A stretch of DNA of 64,000 nucleotides from Colletes latitarsis (GCF_051014445.1 NC_135141.1:28853422-28917421); one strand, 5' to 3'. Counted from the first letter of the stretch, positions 1-13,980 are shown. Notes: generated by a model not told the origin, from the sequence alone. A program made the numbers and translations.

Positions 1-359
1 AAATTATTGTAATTGACCCCGGCAACCGAAAATAATTTTTTCACAATGCTTTGAACCTTTCAATTTTCTGGGTTATGATCATATATTATATTTTCAGTAA
101 TGAATTTTTTTCTCGAAAGTGAGTAGGATTTCGGGGGTATGTTTATCCATTGAAAATGATTGTAATGGACCCCCGCAACTGAAAATAATTTTTACAGAAA
201 GATTTCAAATTTTTTAATTTTGTCGAAATTATGGAACTATAAACGTTAATAGCTTTTTAACGGAGCCTCAATTAACAAATTAGTATTCTTTATTTTCGTT
301 TTAGTTTGGTCTCTAGAATCTCCCATTAAAATTTTTCCCAGAGGTGGTCGAACACCCTG
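1..359. mobile_element. TA-flanked inverted-repeat element family 1, partial copy cut by window start
   Basis: Contains the family hallmarks: a segment with CCCGCAACTGAAAATAATTT, the GAATTTTTTTCTCGAAAGTG block, then the right terminal repeat ending AACACCCTG followed by TA. The left half lies outside the window. No coding capacity. Confidence 0.7.
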
Positions 360-1679
360 TATAATCTTCGTCGTCCACGTGCATTGCAATATCTTCGTGG
401 AACGCGCCAAGCCACAATTATTTACCGTTTCACACAAGTGTTCGGTCATCAAGGGGTGGTTGATTATGTCAATATACGTACGCGACAATAATTATCTTCG
501 TGTAATTGCGCCGCTTATATCGTCCGCTGCAATTTCACGGATGGCATTTCAACGAGAACTGTTAACCGAATTGTTAATTTGTTTGCCGAATTCCGTGCTT
601 CGATTAGCTTTCGCCGCGTCGTTTCCCTCGCCTTTTCATCCACGTTTCTAAATACCCTCTGCAAACAATTTTACCACAATTCATTAAATTATAATCTGGC
701 CAAGTATTATAAATATAAATCTAGAATAAACATTTCCACATGGTAAACGAATCGTACGATAAATAACGATTAACATTTTCATTCTGTCGTGGACCTTCTC
801 AGAGTCTTTTATCGAATTCGCTCCAAAAAATTGCATATTCTTCCGTTATAAATCACAAATTTCAGCATCTAAGGAGCTGAGCATAGTTCTTGCCCGTAGT
901 TCGAAGATTGCAATACGGTAAATTATTAATTCAATTCGAAGCTGTACAAGTTTCCATGTCCACTTGAGAATTCCAACTATTTGTAAGAGTAACCTCAATG
1001 ATTGCTCGAGAATCTTGTTAGTTGCATCGCGGTGGCAAGTGGAAGGGACAGTCACTTAGCAACGAGTGAAACTGGAGGTGGAAGCAACGATAGTAACAGA
1101 TAATAGGAACCATAAGTGGAGGGGAAAGGGGGGGGGCGTGAACCGCGTAAGTGGGGATTTCTCTCACCGAATTGGTTGCTTCGATCGTTGCATCAATCTC
1201 GATGCTCGTGGAAACCCACGGCCGCGTTCTCTTGCAATTATCGAGGTTCCGCGGTGCCGCGTTATCTTAATTTGTTTTCTTTTTTTCGCGGCGGGAAAAC
1301 GGTTAAAACCGACGCGGACAAAGCGTGGCCGCGATTGAAAAATTTATGGACTAATCCCGGGATCCATTTTCCACCGACGTAAGAATCGCGAATTGGGTTT
1401 TCTCCCCTTCGATTCCGCCGTTGTTAACCGTGCACGATAAATCACCGCAAAAAGATACGTACTTAAAACGCTTCCCAGGTTTGTTCTACGATCGAAGAAA
1501 GAAAGCGTCGAGCGGGGCAAAAATTACGACAAATCGCGTAACCGTTTCTTCTCGTATTTTATCTCCAATTATTTTCATCGTCGTGAACTTGAAACTTAAT
1601 ACAAATTTTAGTTGAGCTACTTTGCGTTTCCTTGATAGGAACAATTTGAAAAATTTAACGTTAATTCGACGTCGAACAC

Positions 1680-3160
1680 ATACTTTAATTTAATATACAT
1701 ACGTACTTTTGATACACGTGTTTTGATACACTTTATTCGAGTAGTGCAAGCTGTACAATAAATACAAACAGATTGAAGACTGAATTTTCCCTGTATAGTG
1801 TCTTTCTGTTTAGACAACTAATTTACGCTTAATTTAATATATGTACCAAAGTGTTTAAATGAACCATAAAATTGCTTTGAGACTGTTTGAGATGTGAAAA
1901 TGCTAGAAAGTACAATAAATGCAAAAAGATTCTGAATTCCCCCTCTATAGTGTCTTTCTTTTTAGACAACTAATTTACACTTAATTTAATATACAGGCCA
2001 TTCTAGAGGCCAAAATAAGACGAAAATAAAGAATACCAATTTGTTGATGGAGGCTTCGTTAAAAAGTTATTAACATTTAAAGTTTCGCCAATACTGAATT
2101 TTTTTCTCGAAAATGCGCAAGATTTCGGGGGTATGTCTATTCACCAAAAATAATTGCAATTGACCCCCGCAACCGAAAATAATTTTTCCAGAACGATTTG
2201 AAATTTTTTTCTTTTCGTCGAAAAATTTAGGCACCTACCCCCTGTCAATTTTTCTTAAAAATTAGTTTTTCATTTTTTATAAATTTGGTTGGCGCGTTTT
2301 GTAGGTATCCGTAAGCTCCACTTCAGAAAAAAGTTTCTTTCAAATATATTCACTATTGTAAGAGTTATGGCTGTTTGAAAATTGGACCATTTTTATGGGG
2401 TTTTTCTTATTTTAGGGGGTCAAGGAACAACTTTTCGAACATTGTCAGAATTTCTACATATTCTCTACTAAAATACGCATTGTTTGCATTTTCGAAAATT
2501 AAAATCGTCCAATCCGTTCAGGAATTATGATTGTTTAAACATACGACTGAAATTTCAGGGAAACATATCAATGTATGGTCAGACATTAGATTTTCGGTAA
2601 GGAATTTTTTTCTCGAAAGTGCGTAGGATTTCGAGGGTATGTGTAATGATCAAAAATGATTGTAATTGACCCCCGCAACCGAAAATAATTTTTTTAGAAT
2701 GATTTGAAATTTTTTTTTTTCACCGAAAAATTTCAACACCTACCCGATTTTTTTTCTCGAAAGTGGATAGGATTTCGGGGGTATATATAATGACCAAAAA
2801 TGATTGTAATTGACCCCTGCAACCAAAAATAATTTTTCCAGAACGATTTGAAATTTTTGAATTTAATTATTAATAACTTTTTAACGAAGCCTCCATCAAC
2901 AAATTAGTATTCTTGATTTTCGTCTTATTTTGACCTCTAGAATCCCCCATTAAAATTTTTCCCAGGGCCGAACACTCTGTACGTACCAAAGTGTTTCAAT
3001 GAACCGTAAAATTGCTTTTATTTGAGGCTATTCGAGATGTGAAAATGCTAGGAAGAAACGCTTTGTTCGAGTAGCGCAAGCTGTACAATAAATACAAAAA
3101 GATTGAAGATAAAATTTTCTCTCGACAGTGTCTTTCTTTTTAAACAACTAATTTCATGAT
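1680..3160. repeat. Local three-copy tandem repeat (about 160-180 bp unit)
   Basis: Three related units share GTACCAAAGTGTTT, GTGAAAATGCTAG, GCAAGCTGTACAATAAAT and GTGTCTTTCTTTTTA: about 1690-1840, 1841-1992 and 2980-3155. The second and third are separated by the transposon-like element at 1993-2979. No open frame is shared by all units. Confidence 0.65.
1993..2979. mobile_element. TA-flanked inverted-repeat element family 1, nearly full copy
   Basis: Starts CAGG (a few terminal bases deleted), continues TTCTAGAGGCCAAAATAAGA, and ends with the inverted counterpart closing in AACACTCTG. TA flanks both ends. The terminal repeats are over 100 bp long. The interior has repeated TTTTTTCTCGAAAGTG blocks and a spacer (2230-2580) shared with copies at 18.2-18.6 kb and, inverted, at 26.1-26.45 kb. 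No transposase frame. Confidence 0.75.
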
Positions 3161-6100
3161 GATGCTTTCTCGATATCGTTTCAAACTTTCTTTTATTATC
3201 CGATGTCTCCGATGACAGGTGCTTTATTGGATCCGGAAAGTATTTTGCGATGGTACAACCAATAAATATCGTCTCGCGAGAGACCCCCGTTCGTCTATTA
3301 GCGAATAATAAATCTTAACAATTCCCCAGGCGTTATTCCCGAAAGCGGCGCGATCAAATATTTTGTCGCGAAGCGTCCCACGTTGCTCCTAATTCTCCCC
3401 TGAAGCCACTCGATGAAGCACACGGTGCCCCATAACCATAAAGAACGAACCAACACGCTCTTAAATAAGCTTCGCGTCGCTGGTAATTACCGTGAAATGA
3501 GAATAAATGAAATTAAACCGATTCGCCTTTTTCTCATAAATAATTCTCCGCTTTTCGTTAAGTTCGTTCCCAGGTTGCACATTTTCGTCGCGATATTCAG
3601 ATATTTATCCATCTTAGAAACGCTGAGAATTACGTGCATCTTAGAAAAACCGAGAGCAGAAAAATTTTAAGGAAAAATTCCCCGAATATCGTAGTTTAAT
3701 GATAGCTGCGAGCGTGGAAAATATGGAGTTTCGTGAGTCTTTTTTATTCCTGCCTCACGGAGTATGTAATTTACACTTTTCGAGTGGTTTTGCAAAGAAA
3801 CGAGTATGTCCTGCTCTTAACCAAAACATTAAAAAGCGTTGATATCGACCAAATGTTGATCCAAAGTATCGTGCGTGGTTTGCTCGAACGAAATGCGTAA
3901 AGTTTGACCGTTGCTTTCTAGAAAATTAATCGCATTTACCATTTGTGGTCGCATTCTGCGTTCGTATGCAGTTTATCTCCGGTATCAGTAATTAACGAGG
4001 TCTGTAACCAGCGGTGCACTGGTCGACAATAATTATTCGGCAGACCTTAATTACGTGGCCGTGTAGATGCACGTGTCAGGATGTTTACACGTTCGTTCAC
4101 GCGCGGGACACTCGTCAACGGCCACAGAAACGACTCGATGTAGCGAAAATTGAAGTGCCAGTCGAGTGTTTATTATTTCGACGCGTTTCCATTTCGAAGT
4201 TTCGAGTTTGGTGCAACGCAAACGGATTGAATTAACCGTCCATCTTTCTTGCGTGCCTCCTTTGCCGACTGTTCTCTCAAGCTTAACCCTTTCATTCCCT
4301 TATTATTACTAAATATCAGTTTCACAAGTTATATTTCGTTCTATTGAGAAACAAGTTAAAGTGAAACGTTACTTCCTTTATTAAACTTACCGTAGTGTTA
4401 AATCTACTACAGTGGCAATTACATTACATATTTTCTATACAAGTCACATCATCTTTCGTTTCGCGTATGCATTTTGCATTTAATTAAAAGTACGAAGAAA
4501 AAATAGAATAAAACTTCGAATGGAAGTTTTCGCTCTATTCGGTTTGAGGGATTCGTCATTTTAATTAACACGGAGAAATCTTTATTGAGACGAGAGAAAA
4601 TTAAAGAAGACTTATTAACGAGGAGAAAACGCCTCGAGTCAAGAATTATCAAAAGAAATCTTGGAAATGGATGTAAAGGAGGTGAATAATACAGAGATCC
4701 ATAGTTCGCCATTCGTGTTTATTCGCCGTGAAATTAGATTTGAATGTCTGCTTTGAAAGAACTGATATCTATACTGTTCCAAAGGAGATGTTTTAATATC
4801 TTGGACAATATTAATGGAAAGCACTGTAGCTAGTTTAAATACCGACACAAAATTATCACGGAGACAATAAACTGTAGCTGTTCGTTTAAATATCGACCAT
4901 TCCGTCGAACGACTGTCAATAGTATCTGTTAGTTTAGATATCAACCGGTCGAAAGACTGATTTAAATCATTGTGGCGAAGCACTGTCAATAGCGTTTGTT
5001 AGTTCGAATATTGACCAGTGCCTTCCAGTCGAAAGACCGACGCATTCGCTCCACGATCGACTCGATTGTTAATACAAACGTTGGTCACTGCCTGCTCATT
5101 AGAAGATTGATTGAGGTTAGCCACGATTAAATCGCGATCCGTTAATATAAATGTTCATCGAGTCTCTACTCCAAACGTATTCGCGCAGAAAACCAAGGAA
5201 TTTACAAATGAACCTCCGAATTTCTGGTTACTTCAGTTTTTCTTAAAAAAGGTCTCGAACAGAGTTTTACACTCAGGATACATTCTCGATGCATTCGTTG
5301 CATACTCGATACGCAAAGTTCTCAAACAGAAAATACCGAAAACATAAATGGGTCGAGCCGTCTGTTATCTTGAAATTTTTCAAAGGTTAAGTGTTACTAT
5401 TATCACTCGATATCCATAATGCTTCGTCCATTGGCCCAGTTTTCTCGTCTCATTCGCGGAAAGGATCCCTCTCGGAATTTTTGCTTTTACGAGATTAGAT
5501 AAGATACGTCGCGATATCGGCCACGATGTTGTATGCAAAGTATGAAACGACGGTGAAACGCGATTATTCGCGGTCGTTACAGAAACGTGATGGCTCCGCA
5601 ACGCACGAAGCGGAAAAGTTGCCATTCTCTCGTCGCGTAGAAAAGAGATCAGAGAATGCTCGTAGAATGCTCGTTCCACGTTGTTTCAGTTCCCTCGCCC
5701 GAAACGCTTTATTTACAAATTCCCACGCGTTTATCAGACCGGTGATACTCGCGAAAAATTGGAGGTATTTTTCTTTTTCCTTTTTTCTCCATTTTATCGT
5801 TCGACGAAAGGCAAGAAACGAGATTTTAATCGGAGGAGAAGGCAAGATTCGCTCCACGGGGAATTTCTTTGGCGAGCAATTGAAGGGAGAAGCTACTTTA
5901 GGAAAATGCCGGAGAAAGAGGAGGAAAGGAAGGAGGTGAAATAAAATTAGGATAATCGAAATAGAATAGGCTGAGAGGAACGAGAAACGCGAAATGGCAA
6001 CGAACGGGGATCGACGATCCTCTGGAGACGATAAGATATCAAATTGAGGGGATTTTCATCTCGAACGATCGAGCTTAAATTTTTGCCCGATGCACGATTC

Positions 6101-9100
6101 CGCTACTGGTATCAGAAATCTGATTTCTCTGTGTTGATGAGGTCGGGAGAGGAAATAATAAACGAACAAAATGGAAATTTATGTAAAAGTAAAAATGGCT
6201 GCACAGAACTGTTCAAACATTTATTGCTTCACGATGTAATGCGAAACAGTTCTGTGCAGCCATTTTTACTTTTACATAAATTTCCATTTTGTTCGTTTAT
6301 TGTATCTGAGTTTATTACTTCGTATCCCGACCTCATCAACGCTCTGATGAAAAAATTTTACGCGATCTTGTTACAATATTAATAATACAATTAATGGTAA
6401 TTTTGATAGGAACCTCGTCAACGTCAAACTAAAGCCGATACTTTTCACTCGATTTTCGATTACAAGCTCGCACGAAGCAACAAGTAGGATGCAACGAAAG
6501 TGTTTCGTATAAGTTTAACTCGTTCCCATTGGGCATGGTTTATTTAACCATCAGAAAGCTAGACGCAAACGTGGATTTTCCAGATATTGAAACTTCCATA
6601 CACAGGTGTAAAATATTTTGTGATTTCGACGGAATAAAAAGTACTTATTTATGCGTAATGCCAATGTGATAATTTCGACGCGAATGGTTAAATTCTTCTT
6701 CATAATCCGCGAGCATGAAATTGTATTCCAACCTTCCGCTGAGACCTCTTTTAAATCCGAATAATCATATCATTTACTTACCTTAATCGAGCTTCCAGTT
6801 TCGTTCCGGAAAATTTCTTAAGTTACTTAGAAATAATGGTCAGTTTACGAACTTAGTAATACCTATGTAGGACATTTATACTTAAGTAGAGAGACGCGTA
6901 GTTAGTGTCTTAAAATCAAGCCTCCTTTTAGCAACTTTGATAGTTGCTTTCAAATAATCTTCAAATGAGCTTCTCTGTTCGAATCTCATTTTGGTAATAG
7001 TTTATGAGGTCAAATGAATTTATATACAATTTATAAATTCACAAATTTATCCTTTTTTTTTAAGAGGTGGTCGTTTGATGAAAAATCTTTTCTTCGTTTA
7101 TAGAATACTTTGAATCTAAATTAGTACCCTTTATCCGATCAGTATAGAACTGGGCACTCTGCAGAAATTCCAAGAGACAAGAAATCAATTCTTTCAACAT
7201 CCCTAATGGAAGTCCCCTCTTAATTCTTGGCAAAGACGTCGAAGCTGGGGAAACGTCATTCCCCGGATGCAGTGGCTGAGCACGTCCATGGAAAAAGAAG
7301 TGTCCACGAGAGCATGATCGCGGTGGTACACGATTTATAACCGACGTTCAAGAATTGAACCTCTTTTCCAAGAATATCTTCCAGCCGCTATCGCGGTCCA
7401 CATGTTTCTCGCGTGAGAAAAGGCACCTCTGTGCCCGTTTTTACGACGAGAATCGAGTTGAAAATTCCCGTGGTGGCCTGGAACAGGAAGCAGTCCGGTA
7501 TTCCGTCGGATCGAAGAGCCCGTGAGAGGATAATAGGAACGGGACCACTATTGCTGGGTGAGAGACAGCGACGAGTGGAAAGCACTTCTGGACATTCCGA
7601 AGTGGCGCATCATGGTATGTCGATGAAACGTCGGTAAGCCCCAAAGATGGATCCTCGTACGGGATGACACCATTGGGAATTCGTTTCCGATACCAGCAAT
7701 TCCCTTTGAATCGAGGACAACCTGTGAATCATCCACCTCGCGTCCAAGGATAATTTCAACGTATCGGGGGACTCGCTTTGAAGTTTGATGAATCCCCGAA
7801 AGTCGGTAAATTTCTTCCCCGAAGCTACAAATCGATTTACAGCGCATCTGCGTCGAGTCGGGAAATAGTAGAATACACAGAAAGTAGAAACAATACGAAA
7901 TTTAATTTTCTCATTGGTTTTTACAGTTATCAAGAAAACTATTTTTTTCATCAAAATAGAGTACATGAAAGGGAAATTTGTCGAATGAAATGTAAAGGGA
8001 ATACGCAAACGAGTATCATAAGCGTTTAAAGTATGCCACTTGTAACGATCAATGGGAGCAATATCAAATGTTATTATTGCGTGGTGGTCTTTTTTATTTT
8101 CTCTTTCGCACAATTTCTACGAGGATCGTACTGCGATATAAATTGGATACAATTCCTTTGACGATACACTCATCCTTCGTGTGTCTGTTCGAAATTAATC
8201 CCAAACGTGTCAGTGGAAAGAGAATAATTTTAGAATGAAATAACAATGAAACCGAGCTTTTCGCGATATGAAATATTCCGTGCACGTCGAAATCCTCTGT
8301 GCCGCTCGAATTCAAGTTCTTTTAACCCTGGATCGAGTTACCAACTCATTTTCGTCTCCAATTTACTTGCAAATCCTATAAAGTGTTTATAGGATTTCCT
8401 ATAAGTTTTTTACGCCCCGTCGATGCTTTATGAAATAGAAAACTAACTGATATCCAGCACGGGATTAGAATTCGAAGCTCATTCTTTAGCGGAAAATAAT
8501 TGGAATATTATACAATTAGAATCCCGATAACATACGTAACTTTTATATTTTAAATTTCCGCAAATTAAAAAATTAAATTACACGAAGAGAAGATATCATA
8601 AATGGGAGGTATACGCTCGGATACAAAGGCGAGGTACAGCTGTATGTTCTTATTAACCTAACCTACATATCGTCCAAATGGGAATTACAGGAGATTCATT
8701 CAAATATAGAGTTAGCTTTTCGCTTATTATTAGCAACGACAGCAATGAAGAATCTACGCGAAAAAGGGGGGAATGTTTCCAGCATTTTTCAGTGCAACGT
8801 CGCAACTGTAAAACCCGGAAAAAAAGTTTAAATGAGAAAGCAACAGAATCGGTAACATAACGAAACGTTAAACTGGAAAACTCAGTAAAATTAATATTCC
8901 TCTTTTCTCCCGTGAATTCGTCGCGCGTAAAAAAAGGGCGCCATATTGAAAATTCGCAGAGGGCGCCAAAGGTCGCCATAGTTACGGTTCCGCGAAGAAG
9001 AATTTTCGTAAAAGAAGATCAAGGGGAATTATTGTAAAAGGGGTCATTGACATTTGGATCGGGCATGCACTCGTGAACATGCTCTAATCGTATCAAGCGT

Positions 9101-12100
9101 ATTCAAGGCTTGGTTGACGTTGATCCCGAGCGGGAAATCACGACAGGGGAATCACGAGAGATACGTGGCCCCGAATGCGTTGTTACCTAGCTCTCGCAAA
9201 TACCATCTACTTTACCGGATTGACGTGGAACTGTTGCCTGCGCTGCATAGGGAATGAGGAATAATTTGGGAAGTGGGAACTGGATATATGGACGACATCC
9301 CGTGTACGTACAACCGGCTTAACTGGCCATGCAGCTTGAAGAGAATATTGCTTTTCGTTCTTGCGCGTGTATGGCGCTAAATGGTGTCCATAACTGCGCG
9401 TAATCGATGCGCAGTATCATTGCACAACTGCACGCGTGATAGGGCAGAGCGTATATTCCGATACCAGCCTTAATTTTCGGCTTTACATCGACTTACTCTC
9501 CATATTTTCAATGAAAAAAATCATTATCATTTTACCGTAAGAATTTCTTCTATTTCGTCTTTGCTTATACGATGCACGAAAGAAGTTATAAATTATAAAC
9601 GTCATTAAGTCGAAGAGGTTTAAAAACTTTAACAAACATTAGTGTCTTTTTATATTTTTTTTTAAATTTGTCTAGTGCGTATTTGAAAGTATCCAATGAA
9701 CGTTGATAATATAAATTGTTCGCCAACTACCTACGTTGCGTTCAGCTTTAATTTCGAATTATTATCCTCCACATTGCACCAGTAGCGAAGTCATAAATCT
9801 ACCTGCAACTCCAGAATACCGCTACGCGAAAGATAAGAGAACATAAAACGTTTCTCAGTCACGTTTTCATAACTTCATATTGTTGCCCACCCCCTCTCGT
9901 CGAACTTTTAATCTCCCGCGCTGAAACTGTTTTACGGGGAACAGAAACAGCGAAACGTTCGTTGCAGCTTGTCGTAATCAGTGTTAATCGATGTCGTAAA
10001 CAAAATTGCACAATGCTACTCGAAAATGGAGACCGCAAAAGAGATACGGTACGCAACGGAGCATATTTTTAACGATGCCCAGGATCCACCGTCGCTGGTT
10101 AAGCGAGATAATTAGCGGATGCGCGTGATTCTGGAATATTTACGACCACCGCTAATAACGCGCGATCAGACACCATAAAGTCGATGCTTTGCGAACATGA
10201 AACTTTAATAGCGTGACTCGCGCGAAAGAGGGTCAGAAATTCCTCTTAGTTTTTACAGTATCAACAGAGGGGTTTTGTGCAACAGGAATCACTGTCAAAA
10301 CGTTATAAGCGGCTGGGGGAGTGAAAATACGCGGGGCACAAAGTCGCGAAGTATGTAAGAAAAAATTTAGGCAGCTCGTGTGAAAGGTAACCGGGTAACG
10401 GAATAAAAATTTCAGTCTAACGCGGCTCTGAATAAATACGTAGCTCGTTCGGGATTAAATCAACATTTTTGTTACATTTCCTACTTATTTACATTTCTCG
10501 ACCTCTGTCCCTTTCCGAGCACACGAAGTCCGCGATCCTCTGTGTTTCCAGAAACATTTAATCACACCTAGTCGCGTAAAAACCTTTCGTTGAAACGTTT
10601 TTTGTCTTAAAAATGCATTTTCACGTTATTTCCTCCATACATTAAACGTTTAATTACAATATAAAAATTCAAGAATAAACAGGGATTGCCCAAGAAGACA
10701 ATTTTTAACGTAACGATAATTTTCGCGTCTAAGGGCGTTGGTGCTTAATCTCTTCAGGGACCAATTCAAACATTCGAACTGACATTGATCGATGATATTA
10801 ATTAATCTTCCGACTACATAGCCGTATTACACAAGAAATTTAATTACGAATACTTGCATCGATTTTTTACGGTTATTCCGATATTTTAATACGCGAAACA
10901 ATTTTTTTAACTGAATATCGGTTTACTCGGAGCAAATTAATTACATTTTAAATTTAGAAATCCACGTATCGAATATCAATTTTGTGAATAAATAACAATT
11001 AACAGTACTGCTTTGATATACACGCGAAGAACTATTTCATAATCTGTAGCTTGAAATAAAAACGCACCCGTTACGAGGGTATATTTCGAATAAAAACAAA
11101 TACCTATCGTATACGGAATAAAATAAATAGCGTAAAGCCGATTTCGTCGATCATGGCGATCCAACGTTATTTTTATCGAATTTTTCCCAAAATTTGTCCC
11201 AACCAGCCTTGATCTACGCAATGTACCCCGTAATTGTCACCCCTTCCATTAACCTGACCGAACAGTGCTGTCCCTTCTCGCGCCATTAACAGACGAAGTG
11301 GCTTTCGCCGCGGGCGACACGAAATTGACGACAGTTTGGATGTAGAAACTTAACTATCGGTCGGCGATATCAGCCGGCGGGAGGCGCGATAATTAACGCG
11401 AGCAGTTGTACAAGAAAATTTATTAGCGAGAGAGTATACATCGCCGACGCCGCGACCGCGACACGGAACGCCATCGCGAAAATTTCAGCGACCCAGATTT
11501 TCGATAGTCGTTTGAGCATCGTAACACGGTACGGCAAATGGCAGCAAACTTGATTATTAATAATAAATTAATTAATAAACTCGAGGTCACGTTGAAAAGC
11601 AACCTCTGGCCTCGCCTCTAGCTTCGCCTCGATTTTCTGTAAACTCCTTGTTTCCGTGTACAGTACACGTGCACTATACATAAAAGTAAACTTAATACTA
11701 GCTTCGTGACACGTATTTTTATACGAACCCGTCGTGTTAACAGTTTCGTTAAAATTTTAAACAGAATCGCTGACAAATAATATTGCGAGTTCTATAACTG
11801 CAGGTATGGAATCTGAGACACGAGAAGCTATTAATTTTATTTAGGTAACGATAAACCCTTTTTAAAACGATAGAAATAAGTGTCTATTCGTTCTTTCAAG
11901 TTTTATTAGAAATTACGAGCACTTTGACTGTTTATGATAAAAATATTTAGACGAAGCAACAGATGAAAGATGGCGACAAATATTTCTTCCGCGAACGGGC
12001 AAATATTGCAAGAAGAGGGATTCGTTCTAAAATGAATCGCGAGCCGTATCGGGTCAGACATTTTAATCGATCTTCGTAAGACGTGCGATTAAGCAACAAT

Positions 12101-12766
12101 TACTCGAGACTGTCCACGTTCCATTTATTGATGGCACCGCATTTCCCTTAACCCGGGACTGATCTTACGTTTTCCACGATATTTACGAGCGACAGAGCAC
12201 TCACGATCATTCAAAACAGTCGCATTTTTACTCGCCCGATATATTAAATGGTATTCACTTTCATCGAGGATATTATTTTTCGATATAATGGTCTTCGCGA
12301 TGTTTGCATTTTTAATAAGAAGCTAATGGACCTCCTCCCAGTAGCACGAATAATTTCTCGAATCGCTTTCTTAAATGCAGAGGCATGAAGTTCTGTTATG
12401 TTAACACCAAACCCTACTTTAGATCGATCGTTTACTTATCGTAAATTATTCTCGAGATTTGTTACAGCAAGGAGGTTCCAACAATCCTTGGAGAATAAAG
12501 TGCCTTTTAATGGACGTAACATCCGCGTTAAACGAAAAGGATACTTTCAGTCACGGTATCTCTCTTTGGAATTCTTTATCGGCGATCGTATAATTCCGTA
12601 AAATCTCTGTTTGCTGATCGACCTGCCATGTGCCTTGCCATCTGTCGTTGGCAATTACGTAATCTTTCAAGAGTTTAATAACAGATTCCGATAAGCAATA
12701 TTTATCTACTTCAAGTGCATGGTACAATTTCTCATTGACGTAACATTTGTTAAATGAAAACTAATA
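3160..12766. other. No gene recognised apart from the 6.2-kb hairpin
   Basis: Several open frames exist on both strands but they overlap each other, match no family I know and lack splice or start context. Treat as intergenic or intronic sequence upstream of the receptor exons. Confidence 0.5.
6133..6340. repeat. Perfect 57-bp inverted repeat with a second 16-bp outer pair
   Basis: 6157-6213 is exactly complementary in reverse to 6245-6301, with a 31-base loop. Outside it GTTGATGAGGTCGGGA (6133-6148) pairs exactly with 6325-6340. The perfect arms imply a recent event or active homogenisation. An open frame across it (6044-6382) is a by-product. Confidence 0.9.
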
Positions 12767-13980
12767 CAGGGTGTTCGGTCACCCCTGGGAAAAATTTTAA
12801 TGAGGGATTCTAGAGGCCAAAATAAAACGAAAATCAAGAATACCAATTTGCTGATGAAGGCTTCATTAAAAAGTTATTAACGTTCAAAGTTTCGACCGTA
12901 CTGAATTTTTTTCTCGAAAATGCGCAGGATTTCGGGGGTACGTCTATTCACCAAAAATGATTATAATTGACCCCCACAGCTGACAATATTTTTTTCAAAA
13001 CGATTTGAAATATTTTAATTTCGTCGAAAAATTTCACACCTTCTCGAATTTTTTTCTCGAAACTGAGTAGGATTTCGATAGTATGTCTAATGACCAAAAA
13101 TGATTGTAATTGACTTTCACAGCTGACAATATTTTTTTCAAAACGATTTGGAATATTTTAATTTCGTCGAAAAATTTCACACCTTCTCGAATTTTTTTCT
13201 CGAAACTGAGTAGGATTTCGATAGTATGTGTAATGACCAAAAATGATTGTAATTGACCCTCACAGCTGACAATATTTTTTTCAAAACGATTTGGAATATT
13301 TTAATATCGTCGAAAAATTTCACACCTTCTCGAATTTTTTTCTCGTAACTGAGTAGGATTTTGATAGTATGTGTAATGACCAAAAATGATTGTAATTGAC
13401 CCCCACAGCTGACAATATTTTTTTCAGAACGATTTGGAATATTTTAATTTCGTCGAAAAATTTCACACCTTCTCGAATTTTTTTCTCGAAACTGAGTAGG
13501 ATTTCGATAGTATGTGTAATGACCAAAAATGATTGTAATTAACTTTCACAGCTGACAATATTTTTTTCAGAACGATTTGGAATATTTTAATTTCGTCGAA
13601 AAATTTCACACCTTCTCGAATTTTTTTCTCGAAACTGAGTAGGATTTCGATAGTATGTGTAATGACCAAAAATGATTGTAATTGACCCTCACAGCTGACA
13701 ATATTTTTTTCAAAACGATTTGGAATATTTTAATATCGTCGAAAAATTTCACACCTTCTCGAATTTTTTTCTCGAAACTGAGTAGGATTTCGATAGTATG
13801 TGTAATGACCAAAAATGATCGTAATTGTCCCCCGAAACCGAAAAGAATTTTTCCAGAACTGTTTGAAATTTTTGAATTTGATTGTTAATAACTTTTTAAC
13901 GAAGCCTCAATCAACAAATTGGTATTCTTGATTTTCGTCTTATTTTGGCCTCTAGAATCCTCCATTACATGGACACCCTG
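12767..13980. mobile_element. TA-flanked inverted-repeat element family 1, full-length copy with tandem array
   Basis: Begins CAGGGTGTTCGG and ends ACACCCTG, with TA on both sides. The terminal repeats of about 100 bp contain TTCTAGAGGCCAAAATAA and TTAAAAAGTTATTAAC on the left and their reverse complements on the right. The ends and TA flank suggest a non-autonomous Tc1/mariner-type element (inference). Between the ends is a 143-bp tandem array (separate entry). No transposase. Confidence 0.8.
13020..13840. repeat. 143-bp tandem array, about 5-6 units
   Basis: The block AATTTTTTTCTCGAAACTGA recurs at spacings of 143 bp from about 13048 to 13765. Units differ by a few substitutions (TTTCAC versus CCCCAC before AGCTGACAAT). 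The 68-codon minus-strand frames in each unit are not joined, because 143 is not a multiple of three. Confidence 0.9.

Noticed and set aside
5526..5939. 137-codon frame with basic residues
   Set aside because: Overlapped by long frames on both strands in AG-rich sequence; no recognisable domain.
6044..6382. 112-codon frame across the 6.2-kb hairpin
   Set aside because: The two halves are reverse complements of each other, so the frame is a product of the inverted repeat.
13034..13812. Five near-identical 68-codon minus-strand frames resembling a repeated peptide gene
   Set aside because: They lie in a 143-bp tandem array; the period is not a multiple of three, so the frames are independent and each runs into the next unit in another frame. 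They reflect repeat identity and not coding selection.
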